DNA of 64,000 nucleotides from Hydrotaea diabolus (taxonomy: Eukaryota > Arthropoda > Insecta > Diptera > Muscidae): assembly GCA_963513945.1 (NCBI GenBank), contig OY740716.1:222485157-222549156 (forward strand). Direction: 5' to 3'. Shown in pieces: positions 34,626 through 45,935 of this stretch. Within the stretch, counting starts at the first letter, position 1, and each line of letters starts with the position of its first letter. The notes under the pieces were generated by a model that was not told where the DNA came from, ran no database searches, and saw only the letters and a program-made list of their open reading frames with translations. Made by a program: the position numbers and the translations under genes.

Positions 34626-34932
34626 TTATTGACACTTCTACTTTATTGACACTACTTGCCCACAACATTACATTGAGAAACGAGGTGAAACGTCTCTTAA
34701 GGCAGTCATCTTTGCACTACATAATACTTATATTTACTGTCCGGGACCTTCTTTTCCGCTCCGAACTGCTAATGCATTTAATAGGGAATTTTTTACATGA
34801 CTTACAAATTAAACTCTTTATTTTTAATTCGAGGTGGAAACTCCTCGCGGAAAAATTGTTAAATGTTCTTACGCGGAGTTGAAACTATGTTTACAAGTAT
34901 TACTCGTATGCTAGTCGTGCTCAGAAACCATA
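34626..34932. other. Unassigned spacer
   Basis: Plus-strand ORF 34646-34882 reads LRNEVKRLLRQSSLHYIILI and FRSELLMHLIGNFL, but shows no recognisable family. It could be transposon- or host-derived; I cannot tell. Confidence 0.3.
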
Positions 34933-35374
34933 TGTGACAGCGCTTATAGAAAGGGACCTGGGTAAAAAAATCAATTTTCATTTTTTTCTTTTTTTTTGGT
35001 GTGGACAACATCTGGGCATCGAATGAGACCGATCCCATGCCCCAAAAGTGTTCCCTCCCAGAGATATGCGCGTTTTATGAAAGTGAAGTCGACGATTGTA
35101 AGCGCAAATAGAAAGGGACCTAATCTTTAAAATGGCTCTCCGGAACAAAACTTTTCATCAACTTTTCACTTTTTTTTTTGATGTGGACAACATCTTAGCA
35201 TCGAATGGGACCGATCCCATGCCCCAAAAGTGTTCCCTCCCAGAGATATGCGCGTTTTATGAAAGTGAAGTCGACGATTCTAAGCGCAAACAGAAAGGGA
35301 CCTAATATTTAAAATGGCTCTCCTGAACAAAACTGGTTTTTAACCTTAGGTCCCTTTCTATTTTGCGCGTCACA
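34933..35374 (+). mobile_element. TGTGAC MITE, dimeric copy 1
   Basis: One left terminus (TGTGACAGCGCTTATAGAAA) and one right terminus (GCGCGTCACA), TA both sides, but two full cores in tandem. The join reads GGAACAAAACTTTTCATCAA followed by CTTTTCAC and a T run, replacing the right end of unit 1 and left end of unit 2. 442 bp. The same join is found in the copy at 39411. Confidence 0.93.
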
Positions 35375-35376
35375 TA

Positions 35377-35848
35377 TGTAAAGGGTTTGAGTCCCGAGAT
35401 TTTTTTCCGCTGGAAACTCCGGTAAATTTTTACAAAGTTATTTTCCGTTTCCCGGGAACAAAATCTTTTTTTCTAAATCTTTTTTTACCCTATAAGTAAA
35501 TCCAGATTAAAAATTATAAGATAACGCCTTAAAGCTGTGGTAATCTTACTTTTTGTCTTCTTTTGACAACTTTGCGACACGCACTCACCAAATGCAGTTA
35601 AATGGGTTCTACTGAAATCACCAAATCACCAAAAGAGGGCGTGGTAACCCATTCCCTTTATTCTCATTTACTTAGATGTATTAAAAATATTCCAGACTGC
35701 ATAATGTAGGCAAAATTCATAAATTGGGGGGGGGGGGGCAAACTTTTGAGGATTTCAGTCAACACTCGCGTAATGTAATTTAGATGGGAGTTTAAACAAG
35801 ATGCGTGGAAAGCGCTGCAATATTTTCGTCCAGTGTGCTTGTATCGTT
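35377..35848. other. Unassigned spacer with a 13-G run
   Basis: Includes an uninterrupted run of 13 G at 35726-35738, unusual in this AT-rich setting. No ORF of note. Confidence 0.5.
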
Positions 35849-36935
35849 CGAAGACTGATATATATATTTCTGGCCTAATAATGAAAATGCGAATATTTAT
35901 CATCAAAAATTGTTTTATTGATTTTCATAGTATTCTCCAGCATGATTTATACACTTTTGCATGCGCTCCAACCAATTGTCGAAGAACTTTTTCCACTCCG
36001 ATTGAGATACCTCCAAAACATGGTTTTTCAACACCTCAACAGCATCTTCTGAAGACGAAAATCGTTGACCACTCATTTTTTCTTGATGTGCGGGAATAAA
36101 AAGATATCATTGGGTGCCAAGACAGGGCTGTACGGCAGATGACCCATCAATTCGACGTTTTTGTCGGTCAAAAAGGCGCTGGTTTCAGCCGACGTGTGAG
36201 AGCTCGCATTGTGATGGTGCACAATGATTCGTCTTTTCTTGTTTGTTTTTCGATTTTCTACGAAGACTTCAGGCAAACAAATTGTGGTGTACCACTCAGA
36301 ATTGACCGTCCTACGTTGCTCAAGCGGAAGAGTCGCCACATGACCAGTTTTGCCAAAGAAACAGGCGACCATTTACTTCGAAGTGTTTCTTCCACGAACA
36401 ACTTTCGTTGGATTTGGCTCGTCTTCAAAGACCCACACGGTCGATTGCTGTTTTGTTTCGGGCCCATATACATAGATCCATGATTCTTCACCTGTGACGA
36501 TCTTATAAACGTCTTTTGAAGCACCGCGATCGTATTTTTTCAAAATTTCTTTGCAACAATCGACACGAGCCTTTTTTTGAGCGACCCACACGGTCGATTA
36601 CTGGTTTGTTTCGAGCTCATACTCATAGATGCATGATTCGTCACCTGTGACGATCTTATAAACGTCTTTTGAAGCACCGCGATCGTATTTTTTTCAAAAT
36701 TTCTTTGCACCAATCGACACGACCCTTTTTTTGAGCGATTGTAAAATTGTGCGTGATCCAACTAGAACAAACCTTTTTTACGGCCAGATGTTCATGCAAT
36801 ATGGAATGTATGCTGGTGGAAGAAACTCCACGGTATGTCACATGACGATCTTGCATTATCAGTTCACGCCCGGCATCAATGTTCTCTGGTACGACGGCCG
36901 TTTTTGGACGACCATCGTCTTTGGGCGAGCGTCCT
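35849..36935 (-). mobile_element. Mariner family C, copy 3, 5'-truncated
   Basis: The right transposon end lies at left (ATATATATTTCTGGCCTAAT). Minus-strand order: DDGRPKTAVVPENID, HVTYRG, STSIHSILHEHLAVKKVCS, IAQKKGRVDWCKEILKK, YKIVTGEESWIY (first Asp decayed to Glu in one of two copies), PNPTKVVRGRNTS, MVACFFGKTGHVATLPLEQR, VNSEWYTTICLP, RRIIVHHHNASSHTSAETSA (second Asp now His) and LMGHLPYSPVLAPNDIFLFP (third Asp kept). Spacing fits DD34D. The N-terminal 30-40 codons are missing at the junction with mariner J1. Confidence 0.88.
36431..36737 (-). repeat. 153-bp tandem duplication around the first catalytic Asp of C3
   Basis: ACCCACACGGTCGATT occurs at 36431 and 36584. The unit is 153 bp, or 51 codons, and carries the VTGxESW motif, so this region is present twice. 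The second unit has one extra T in a T run, which shifts frame. Confidence 0.9.
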
Positions 36936-37688
36936 TCAAAGTATGGCCACAACAACGATCCAGGGTGTCCATTCTGATGGTCCATTTTTGAATGAATCAT
37001 TGGAGTCGTATGGCGTTAATGACACTCGTAATGTTGGCTTCCAAAACCTGAGTCGTAGCTGGTTTGTCAACATACACATTGGACTTTACGTAGCCCCAAA
37101 GAAAAATGTATGATATCACACGATTTAGGTGACTAACTCACCGGTCCAAAACGAGAAATTAGCTAGTCTTCGAAATTTCCTCTCAATAGATACATTTTTT
37201 TAAGCAGCTGTTTGGCAAGTGACACTGTCATGTTAAAATCAAATTTCGTCAAGATTACTGGCTTCAATTTGAGGTAGCAAAATGTCCGATATCATGGCTC
37301 GAGAGCGGCCACCATTCACGGTTACGTTACGGCCTTCATCTTTTTGGAAAATATGGACCTAGGCCATAAACTGAACCAAACCGTCTGGGTATTTTCTCTG
37401 GGTATAAGACACCTCTAGGACCTCTTCTTGCTCTTCCCAAATGTGGCAATTTTGTTTATTGGCTCAACAGCCAATAATGGGCCCCATCACTGAACAAAAT
37501 TTTGGCCGAAGCCATCGCTCATTTCCATTATATAGCTGCACAAGTAGGAGACGTTGTTGCGGTGTAAGTCTTTCCATGATGAAGTGTCAAACAGTACTGA
37601 AAACAAATATAAAATAAAGTTTACTACAACGTCAAGCGTAATCTGTGAACAAAATTGAAAAAATACCTCTAGATGGATCACCCTATAT
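36936..37688 (-). mobile_element. Rosa-type mariner family J, copy 1, 3'-truncated and internally deleted
   Basis: Right side ends ATACCTCTAGATGGATCACC then CTATATA. The minus strand starts MERLTPQQRLL-like (over ATG near 37575), jumps to FCSVMG (the FSDEAHF position, decayed), KQNCHIWEE, RNVTVNGGRSRAMISDILLP and VTCQTAA (second Asp block), with RSCD/II-HFSLGLRK-like third block. It meets C3 at about 36936 where both lose sequence. The C-terminus is shared with J2. Confidence 0.78.
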
Positions 37689-39104
37689 ATACTGCTCAAT
37701 CAAGTGAATTTTTCCGAAACGTTGTACAATTCTATTTTCTGTCAAATTTAACTAGAGGTGGTGGAAGAAAATTCGTTTATAAATATTTATATCAAAGGAC
37801 AGGGTTTCTTTAAAATTACAAAATTGCTTTAAACTCCAAAGGGTGAAAAGTAATTTAAAAATTTCCAAAACACCTCTGTGGTATATGAATTTTTAAAAAT
37901 CACTTTAAAATTGTTAAGTTTTAAAAGAACCCAAAGCATTAATAAAATCATTAAATACTCGAAGTACATCCCATTACAAAAGGAAAAGAGATGAAGATTT
38001 CCATACTCGAGTCGGTGTTGATTTTCTTCGGCATTACGGAGAAGCCCTTAAGATATCAGCGCAAATTTTTACGATGCACAAAGGTATTGTAAAAAAACGC
38101 ACTTAATTGTGAATGTGTGTGTGTAAGTGTGTTTGTAAAAGGCAAGAACAAAAAACAAATATTAATATTGTTTAACAAAAATGTGGCTTAATACGAGTCG
38201 ATGTGATTCGACGCTCGAGCATGGCCGGCAGCCTCCTGCCAGCCAACAGGATTCAATATATTTTTTCTCAAAAACGTAAAAATCGCAACAGAACAGAAGC
38301 ACACACTCAGCACCCCGTATACACCCAGAATGTATTTAAATATGTTTGTATGCAAAAGAACAATATAAAAATATCTTAAGGATATTATAATATTTTCAAG
38401 CCCTCCCTCCTACTCGTCCGCTGCCAGCCGTTTTCTGAGAAGCAAAACCAATGGCTGGGCGCTCTTCTGCGAAGCAACAAAGATAATTTCCAGTAAAATA
38501 ATAAAATCATCCGTAAGTGAAGAACGGTGCCGGCAAAGAACCACCACACCACCCCGCCCTAACCCCCTTAGCTGCCCTATGCTGTTTGTTGCACATTATA
38601 ATGCTTTTAATATACAAAATACAATATAGCGCATAAAAACCCATAATACCACCGACGTACAGCGGCAGGACACAGCGCAACAGAATGTATACAATCTCAT
38701 TTTTTTAAGTATTTTTCAATATTGGCTCGAACAGGAGCCGTGTTGTGTTGGACCTTAAATCCGCAACATCCAGAGGTTGGCGACTCCAACAATGCCCCAG
38801 CTAAAGCAAGAAAGGAAAGACCGGGGGACCACTGTTGCTGCTACCGCACCAAATCGTTGGCTGTATACTCGTACTGTCGGGTTATTTGGACAAAAACTGC
38901 ATTGAAAAGGTATGTATTTTGCGTATTAAAGTGGGGACGATAAACAAATTCAGAGTTGCCATGTCTAGAGCTGAATGAGCGACACTACACTTTATGATGA
39001 GCTAAAGTCCAGACCCAAGATTTACACATTTCTGGAAATATCAAATGGTCAGAGACTTTCGTGAAGTTTGGTCGTCTCGCATCGAATAGCATAAAAGTGT
39101 TATA
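37689..39104. other. Unassigned spacer
   Basis: Non-coding in appearance; a GTGTGTGTGTAAGTGTGTTTG stretch near 38113 (starts GTGTGTGTGTAAGTGTGTTT) and a C-rich patch at 38545-38575. The plus ORF at 38722-38943 has no recognisable domain. Confidence 0.4.
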
Positions 39105-40690
39105 GAGGGTTTTCCATTAAGGACGTACAATTTTGTTTATTAACAAAACATAGAATATTTAAGATATAGAGTTCAATTTTATTCCAGGTGTAGTGCAAAT
39201 GTTAAATTTTAAGAATGAAATCCGATTTCGGTTCGGAATGACCACCACGAGCCTGTGTACAGAGATCTTTTCTTTGTTGTACCCAATATTCCACCACTCT
39301 TGCACACATTTCGAACGGAACGTTGACAATTTCGCGTTGGATGTTGTCTCTGAGCTAGTCTAAAATTTTTGGCTTTTTGGCATAGACCAATGACTTGATG
39401 TGGCCCCATATGTGACAGCGCATAGAGAAAGGGAACTAAGGGTAAAAAAATCAATTTTCATTTTTTTTTCTTTTTTTGATGTGGACAACATCTGAGCATC
39501 GAATGAAACCGATCCCATGCCCCAAAAGTGTTCCCTCCCAGAGATATACGCGTTTTATGAAAGTGAAGTCGACGATTGTAAGTGCAAATAGAAAGGGAAC
39601 TAATCTTTAAAATGGCTCTCCGGAACAAAACTTTTCATCAACTTTTCACTTTTTTTATTTTTTTTTTTTTTTTTTTTTGATGTGGACAACATCTGAGCAT
39701 CGAATGGGACCGATCCCATGCCCCAAAAGTGTTCCCTCCCAGAGATATGCGCGTTTTATGAAAGTGAAGTCGACGATTCTAAGCGCAAACAGAAAGGGAC
39801 CTAATCTTTAAAATGGCTCTCCGGAAGCCCTTTGTATTTCGCGCGACACATATATAGAAATCCAATCGCGTTTAATCACATTAACGAGATGGCCATTCGA
39901 CCGGACCATTTCTCGAGATAACACTTTCGCCGAATTTGCCTTTCAGTAAATCGATTGTAACGCGTGCTGTGTGGCTAGTGGCAACGTCCTATTGGAACCA
40001 CTTATCGGCGATGTCAAGCTCATCCAGTTCTGGCCGAAAATAATTTTCTAACATGGCACGTAGCGCTCTCCATTGACGGTAACATGACGATTGTTTTCAT
40101 CGACGAAAAAATGCGGCCCAATCACAACTCCGACATGAAAATAACACAGCCAATTTTTGCGGAAGCAATTGTGTCTCTTAAAGCACATGTCGGTTGGTTG
40201 CTGTCCAATTACGCATATTTTGTTTATTGACAAAAACCACTCAGCCAGAAATGAGCTTCATTGCTGAAGATGGTTTTTTCCATGAAATTCTGGAATTTCG
40301 TCAAACTTTGCCAGAGCGCAATCGGAAAAGTTTTGGCTTTTCAAATGATCAAGTGGCTTTAGTTCTTGAGCCAGTTTGATCTTAAAAGGATGAAGACCAC
40401 GATCTTTTCCCAAAATACCCCACAGTGTGGTTTGAGAGATCCCCAATTCCTGAAAACGACGTGGAATCGACTTGTTTGGCTCATTTTGAAAGAATACACT
40501 TACGGTTGTGATTTTTCGTCGCTTCGACCTTTACGGCGTCTCTGTGGCGCCGGAACATGCAAAAGTGAAAAATTGATTCCAAATTTATCTACTATAGACC
40601 ACACAGCGTGTCGGGTGGGACGATTGGTACAGCTGAAAATTAGAGTAAGCGCTCAAAAAGTTGCGACCACCGACTCAGAATTTCGGTAGT
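39105..40690 (-). mobile_element. Rosa-type mariner family Q, copy 1, interrupted by a dimeric MITE
   Basis: Left end GAGGGTTTTCCATTAAGGAC, shared with Q2 at 63216. Minus-strand order from right: SIVDKFGINFSLLHVP, ISQTTLWGILGKDRGLHPFK, IKLAQELKPLDHLKSQNFSD, ALAKFDEIPEF, (first Asp block decayed: LLNEAHFWLS-like), INKICVIGQQPTDMC, GVVIGPHFFVDENNRHVTVN, GERYV, and the second Asp region just right of the MITE. The MITE (39411-39850) splits the GYLK-like segment GATSSHWSMPKSQK. The C-terminus lies at 39200-39330 (CVQEWWNIGYN). Pseudogene. Confidence 0.85.
39411..39850 (+). mobile_element. TGTGAC MITE, dimeric copy 2, inside mariner Q1
   Basis: TGTGACAGCGCATAGAGAAA at left, GCGCGACACA at right, TA both sides. 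Two cores joined by CTTTTCATCAACTTTTCACT exactly as in the copy at 34933, with a long T run (39645-39678) at the join. The right terminal region before GCGCGACACA is shortened (CCGGAAGCCCTTTGTATTTC). Confidence 0.93.
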
Positions 40691-40704
40691 AATTTTGAAT
40701 GATT

Positions 40705-41170
40705 TTCAAACATATGGATGTGGACGATATGTGCTTCCAATAGGATGGTGCCACTTGCCACACACCATACGAAACATTGGTTCTTTTGCGCTAGGAATTA
40801 TCATACGTCGTAGCTATGTTAATTGGCCACCACGATCATTTTGTAATTGAACATCGTTGGACTTTTTTCTTTGTCGATATTTAAAAGGAAAAGTGTACGT
40901 CAATAAGCCAAGTACAGTTCAAGTGGTTAAGGATGAGATAATTCAGCACATTAAGAATATTAAAGCTTCAATATGTCTCAGAGGTATTGAAAATATGGAC
41001 CATCCGATAGAGGCATGCCACCGAAGCCCTGCTAACCATTTGGACGATATTTTGTTTTACACACAGTTGTCATAGATACTTCTATCATAATAAAAAATAT
41101 TAAGCTATTTCTCAGATAACTTTTGTTTTATTCAAATTAAACATTGTGTGTTTTAGTTGGAACACCCTTT
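40705..41170 (+). mobile_element. Rosa-type mariner R, C-terminal fragment
   Basis: The plus strand reads MDVDDMCFQ (stop) DGATCHTPYETL, with the second catalytic Asp, then frameshifted HRWTFFF and YLKGKVYVNKPSTVQ, VKDEIIQHIKNIKAS. It ends in GTTGGAACACCCTTT and TA, a terminus related to but different from family E. Everything before the second Asp is missing. Confidence 0.75.
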
Positions 41171-41214
41171 TATTCTTGACACACAGAATAAAGCTGATTA
41201 TATTGGTTGTAATA

Positions 41215-43275
41215 AAGAGGGCATGGCACCGCCAACTATTTCATCCAAACAAATTTGTTTTGCCGCCATTTTGGTAAACATTGGTCTTGACAGTTCATAT
41301 TTGGCAGTCGTGAAGTAGAGATGTGGCAAATTTATAATGGAAAAATATTCGATAAACCAACCTATTTTAATTGTTAAAGCATTTTGTCAAAATCAATCAT
41401 CGATTACTGTAACGATGAGAAAGTTACGTGAAATGGCCACAGTTTTGCAGAAGGATTTGCATTTGTTTCCATTTAAGATTCAGTTGACACAAGAGCTTCT
41501 TCCACAAAACCCTTGCCGTACCATACGAGGGCGACCGCAAAAGTAACTTGCCTAACATAAAAAGAACCGTTTTTTTTGGAATTATTATTATTTATTTTTC
41601 TCCTTCCAACTCAATACACTTAATCAAACGTTTTTCTATCCGAAAAATAAGATTTTTCAAGAGCTTCAAAATATGCCTCAGTTTCAGCAATAACCTCGCT
41701 ATTGGACGAACATGTTTTGCCACCGAGAATTTTTTTTAAATTTGGAAACAAGAAATATTCAGAAGGAGCTAAATCTGGACTATATGGTGGATGCGGAGCA
41801 ATTTCAAATCGTAATTCGGCCAGTTTTTGTTGAGTTAAAAATGCAGTGTGTGAAGGAGCTTTATCTTGATGAAAAAGAACTTTTTTTTCTAAATGCGGTC
41901 GTTTTATCTTGATTTGTTCACTCAACCGATCCAATAATGCACAATAATATTCACTATTTATAGTTTTTCCGTTCTCAAGATAATCAATAAATATTATAGC
42001 CCTTGCATCCCAAAATACTGTGGCCATTACTTTTCCTGCTGACTTAACAGTTTTCGCCTTCTTGGGACCACTTTTACCAGCTTCTATCCATTGTTTTGAC
42101 TGTTCTTTGCATTCTGGGATGTAGTGATGGATCCATGTTTCATCAACAGTTATGAATTGGCGCAAGAACTATATTGGATTACGCTGATAAATCGCTAAAA
42201 GCTCCACGGAATTGGTCCGGACGATTTTTTGGGGCAAAGTCAACAAACGCGGCACCCATCTTGCGGATAGCTTTTTCATGTGGCGTCCATCATATAAAAT
42301 ACTCCAAACTTGTTTTTCGTGTATTTTAACAATATCAGCAATTTCTCTGAGCTTTATTTTATCTTTAGTCACTTCATTAAATATTTTTCTAATGTTTTCA
42401 ATAGTAGTAGCAGTTTTCGGTCTTCCAGAGCGTTGAACGACCCATTTTAAATTGTTAAACCCAGGATTTCACGGTGGAGTATGATGGTGCATTATCAGCA
42501 TGAAAAGAATCCAATTCATCTTTGATTAATTGTGGCGTATAACCTTTCATATAAAAGTGTTTAATTACCGCACGAAACTCTTTATTTTGCATTTTTCAAA
42601 AATTTTAAAACTTGTTTACTTCAATCACCTGTCACAAAGAAAATAATCATTAAATATTTCGGAAATTTTGACAGATGGCTTATAAAAGATTGCTTTTAAA
42701 AAACAAAAAAAGTTGCTAGTAAAACAGAAAATGTGCCTGGCCAGTTAGTTTTGCGGTCGCCCTCGTACATATGCCAACAGGATGTTACAGCTCGGCCATG
42801 ACTATCCCGATTTTCATAAAAAAATCATAATGATTTTCATTTGAATGGCTATGTGAATAAACAGATTAATCGGTTATGGGCATTGGAAACCCCTAAAATC
42901 ATTCATCAGTCGCCTTTGCATCTATTAAAAGTGACAGTTTGCTGAGCAATTTGTTCCAGAGGAATCATTGGACTTTACTTCATGAAAATAAAAACGGCGT
43001 AAGGGTAACTGTCAATGGGGAGCGATATCGCGATATGATAGAAAAGTTTTTAACGCCAGAACTGCATGCTGTGGACTTGATTAACATGTGGTGTCAACAA
43101 CACGGTGCCACATGGCATATAGCCAGATTTACAATGGAATTACTGCGAGATCTCTTTCCATAACAAGTTAGTTCAAGAAATGGTGATATTGATTGGCCTC
43201 CACGGTCGCCTGATTTGACTGGTCAGGACTTCTGTTTGTGGGGATATCTGAGAAGCAATGTTTATGCAAACAAAA
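41215..43275 (+). mobile_element. Rosa-type mariner H, interrupted by mariner B4
   Basis: Gene starts MEKYSINQPILIVKAFCQNQ with ITVTMRKLRE and LHLFPFKIQLTQELLPQNPC before the insert (41526-42765). After it: FHLNGYVNKQINRLWALETP, SPLHLLKVTVC, SRGIIGLYFMK, VTVNGERYRDMIEKFLTPEL, LINMWCQQHGATWHIARFTM (second Asp decayed to His) and WPPRSPDLTGQDFCLWGYLR (third Asp), NVYANK. Termini are not clearly identifiable. Frameshifts and stops present. Confidence 0.82.
41526..42765 (-). mobile_element. Mariner family B, copy 4, inserted in mariner H
   Basis: CGAGGGCGACCGCAAAAGTA and GGTCGCCCTCG with TA both sides; 1240 bp. The catalytic half is one open stretch of 181 codons on the minus strand (41620-42165): FITVDETWIHHYIPECKEQS, VMATVFWDARAIIFIDYLEN, VLFHQDKAPSHTAF and YSPDLAPSEYFLFP (third Asp replaced by Glu). 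The N-terminal half at 42169-42590 is broken by frameshifts and the start ATG is TTGCAT on the given strand (ATG-AA retained as MQNKEF). Confidence 0.94.
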
Positions 43276-44185
43276 GACAATCTACTTATAATAATGGCCA
43301 TTACATCGCTTTTAAAACAGGGGGCGTGGCACATCCCACTTTTCCCACAAAGGTGTTTCATTTTACTCGATAGTTTATGTGCCGAATATGCTGTTCCATG
43401 CATTTATGGTTTATAAGCTTTGAGTGCTTTAAGATTATGGATTTGAGGGCGATGCCACGCCTTCTTTTAACATCGTATCCGCTTATAGCATGTCACAATA
43501 TCTTGGTCTTCAGAAGATAACGTGTAATTTTTAAGACAATCTGCTTATAATTATGGTCATTACATCGCTTTTAAAAAAGGAAAGAAATGCATTTGGGGGT
43601 AAAGTGGGATGTGCCACACTTTACCCCCAAAGGCATTTCATTACTCACAAATAGGATATGTTCCGAATATGATGTACCAAGCTCTTATAGTTTATGGGCT
43701 ATGGGTTTTGTTAAGTTTTAAATAAGTGGACGGTGCCACGCCCTTGCGACTTATTTGTTTGTAGCATGTTACACTTTCCCGGTCCACAGTAATATGCTGC
43801 TAAAATATTAAGACGAGCAGTCTATTATATCTACTATATATGCGCTATAGAGATTTAAAAAAGGGGCGTAGCACCGCCCACTTTGTATCTCACCATTTTT
43901 GGTTACGACCTTATATAGATACTTATATAGCTACTTAACCTCGTAACTCTTATATTTTTTTAAGAAAAATTCATTTTAAATTAAAAGGGGTGTTGGCCTG
44001 GCACCGCCCACTTGAGATTCCAAAAATTGAAGAAGCCTATTTTAACCAACGGTCACACAGCTATATTTTCTTAAACTTTCCTCATAATCGTTTCAGAAGA
44101 TTAGGCTCCTATAATTGACAAACAAACAAACAGACAAACACAAATTCAAATGTATAAACAAGGTGAGGCAATAGTAGCCACCCTA
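43276..44185. repeat. GGGCGTGGCAC-type repeat region with ~255-bp tandem similarity
   Basis: AGACAATCTACTTATAATAA (43275) and AGACAATCTGCTTATAATTA (43531) begin similar units, each followed by CATTACATCGCTTTTAAAA and a GTGGGATGTGCCAC or GGCGTGGCACATCCCAC phrase. Further GGCGTAGCACCGCCCACTTT and GGCCTGGCACCGCCCACTT motifs follow at 43866 and 43992. Non-coding; belongs to the same class of dispersed fly repeats as 24.2 and 53.5 kb. A strong hairpin lies at 43584-43639. Confidence 0.6.
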
Positions 44186-44189
44186 TTGG

Positions 44190-44590
44190 AAAAAGCTATA
44201 ACTTTTGCAAATGGCGCAAAATGTAAATTCGGTTTTGACATCTGTGAAGTAAACAAACGCAGAATATAAAATGACAATTCATGATTCGGTTCACTTCGGA
44301 AGAACGCGGATTAAATGTTTTCATTTTTTTGCGCAACAATTCGCAGATTTTCTGGTCGTCCGACACCAACTGAACAAACACTGCGGCGTTTGGCCATTCG
44401 TCATGCGGGTACTGGGACAACACGAGATCTACCCAGCCGTTCTGGTAAGAAAGAAATGCTGCTGTTGGTCAAGATGTCAAAGAGCAACCCGAAACTTCTG
44501 CCAATCTACGTGCCACGCAATTGGGCATTTGGCGGTGGTCCCTGCGCAGTATTTTGGTTCAAGATTTGAACTTTGTCAATGAATAATGGA
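44190..44590 (+). mobile_element. Mariner family N, copy 2: N-terminal remnant
   Basis: Same 5' flank as N1. The plus strand reads FHFFAQQFADF, then in another frame FSGRPTPTEQTLRRLAIRHA and GTGTTRDLPSRSGKKEMLLL, KMSKSNPKLLPI, PRNWAFGGGPCAVFW. The catalytic domain is absent. N3 at 46865 repeats the KEMLLMAKMSKSNPEVLPID part. Confidence 0.65.
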
Positions 44591-44659
44591 ACTCAATATC
44601 ATTCATATGACTACCACAACTGGCTCGGCGGTACCTTATCCGATCAACCCAATCTTTCA

Positions 44660-45749
44660 GTACATTTTTGTTTGATCGGGTCGAATCTCTTCTATGCCAA
44701 CTTCGATTTCATGTTTTAACGCTTCAATTGTCTCTGGATGCTTGGAGTACCATTTATTCTCAATGGCTTCCTATAGAGGAAAATCCAAAGAGCTAAAATC
44801 ACTGCTCTAGGGCGGCCAATTCACATCACAATTTCGGCTGATTATTACATTTTCAAAAAAATGGCGTAAAATATCGATGGTTTCGTTGGCTGTGTGACAT
44901 GTTCCCCCTTTGGTTGAAACCAAATGTCCTCCATGTCATTCTCTTGAATTTTTGGAAACAAAAATTCTGTGCGCATGGCGCTGTAACGCTCACCGTTGAC
45001 GGTAGCGGCGGCTCCTTGCTTATTTTCGAAGAAAAACGGCGGCCAGACCAAAATCTACGCAAAACAGTGACTCATTATGAATGCATTGGATTCTCAATAG
45101 TCACGTGTGGGTTCTCTGAACCCCATATGCGGCAATTTCGCTTATAGATGAAAATGAGCTTCATCTGAAAACACGGTTTTGCGTTAAAATTCTTCAACTC
45201 CTGCCAATCAATCTTCAGGCCATTGGGCGAATCGAAAACGCATCGGATGGTCATGAGGCTTCAGTGCTTGGACCAATTGAACTTTTCAATCGTTTTACCG
45301 AGGTCTTGATGCAAAACTTTTCTAAGAGAAGTGCGAGAAATATTCATCATCATCACAGAACGATGACAAGTTGTTGTTGATGGATTCTCTTGGACTTTGG
45401 AAGTTGTTGTTGATGGATTCTCTTGGACGACTGGGCGAAAACGAACTTGGGTCAGTTGGTCCAATAACAATCCATTTTCATGAACTGGCTTCACTAAATT
45501 GACGCACAAACTGAACTGTAGGCCGATGTCTTCTCGATTTTCCACCTAAATTTATTACAGTTTGCGTTAAAGACTCAGTACTTTGGAAGTACGAGTAAGT
45601 TTCTAATATTTCCCAACTTTGTTCGAGCGTATAGCGTCCCATTTTGCAAATATCAAACATAAACCTGAAAATAAAAATCAATCTTATTCTTCCCTTCAAA
45701 GTCAAAGTAGTCGGTAGTTTAAACTTTAGTTTTTAAATGACCCACCCTT
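44660..45749 (-). mobile_element. Rosa-type mariner P
   Basis: Right end AAATGACCCACCCTTTA with TA; left end not found. Minus-strand order: MGRYTLEQSWEILETYSYFQ, GGKSRRHRPTVQFVRQF, VRFRPVVQENPSTTT (an 11-codon unit present twice), SVMMMNISRTSLRKVLHQDL, GKTIEKFNWSKH, then a frameshifted FSDEAHFHL and NCRIW, FFFENKQGAAATVNGERYSA, FPKIQENDMEDIWFQPKGEH (second Asp lost), and a C-terminus IEALKHEIEVGIEEI. Multiple stops. Confidence 0.82.
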
Positions 45750-45935
45750 TACTACGATATTCAAAATTTAAAAATTACTAAGATCTCCTTTCAAACGTTA
45801 TCGTTCTAAACAAGCGCACAGAGAAAACGATAGGCATGGCTCAAATGACTTAAAAAGTCCTGAAGCGGATTTGGTTAAAAAATATTTGGGGTCTAAAACT
45901 TTTTTTTTCGAAAAGTTACATTTTTTGTTTGTTAC

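Noticed and set aside
35726..35738. 13-G run as a possible G-quadruplex or telomere-like signal
   Set aside because: A single homopolymer; no repeated G tracts and no telomeric unit nearby.
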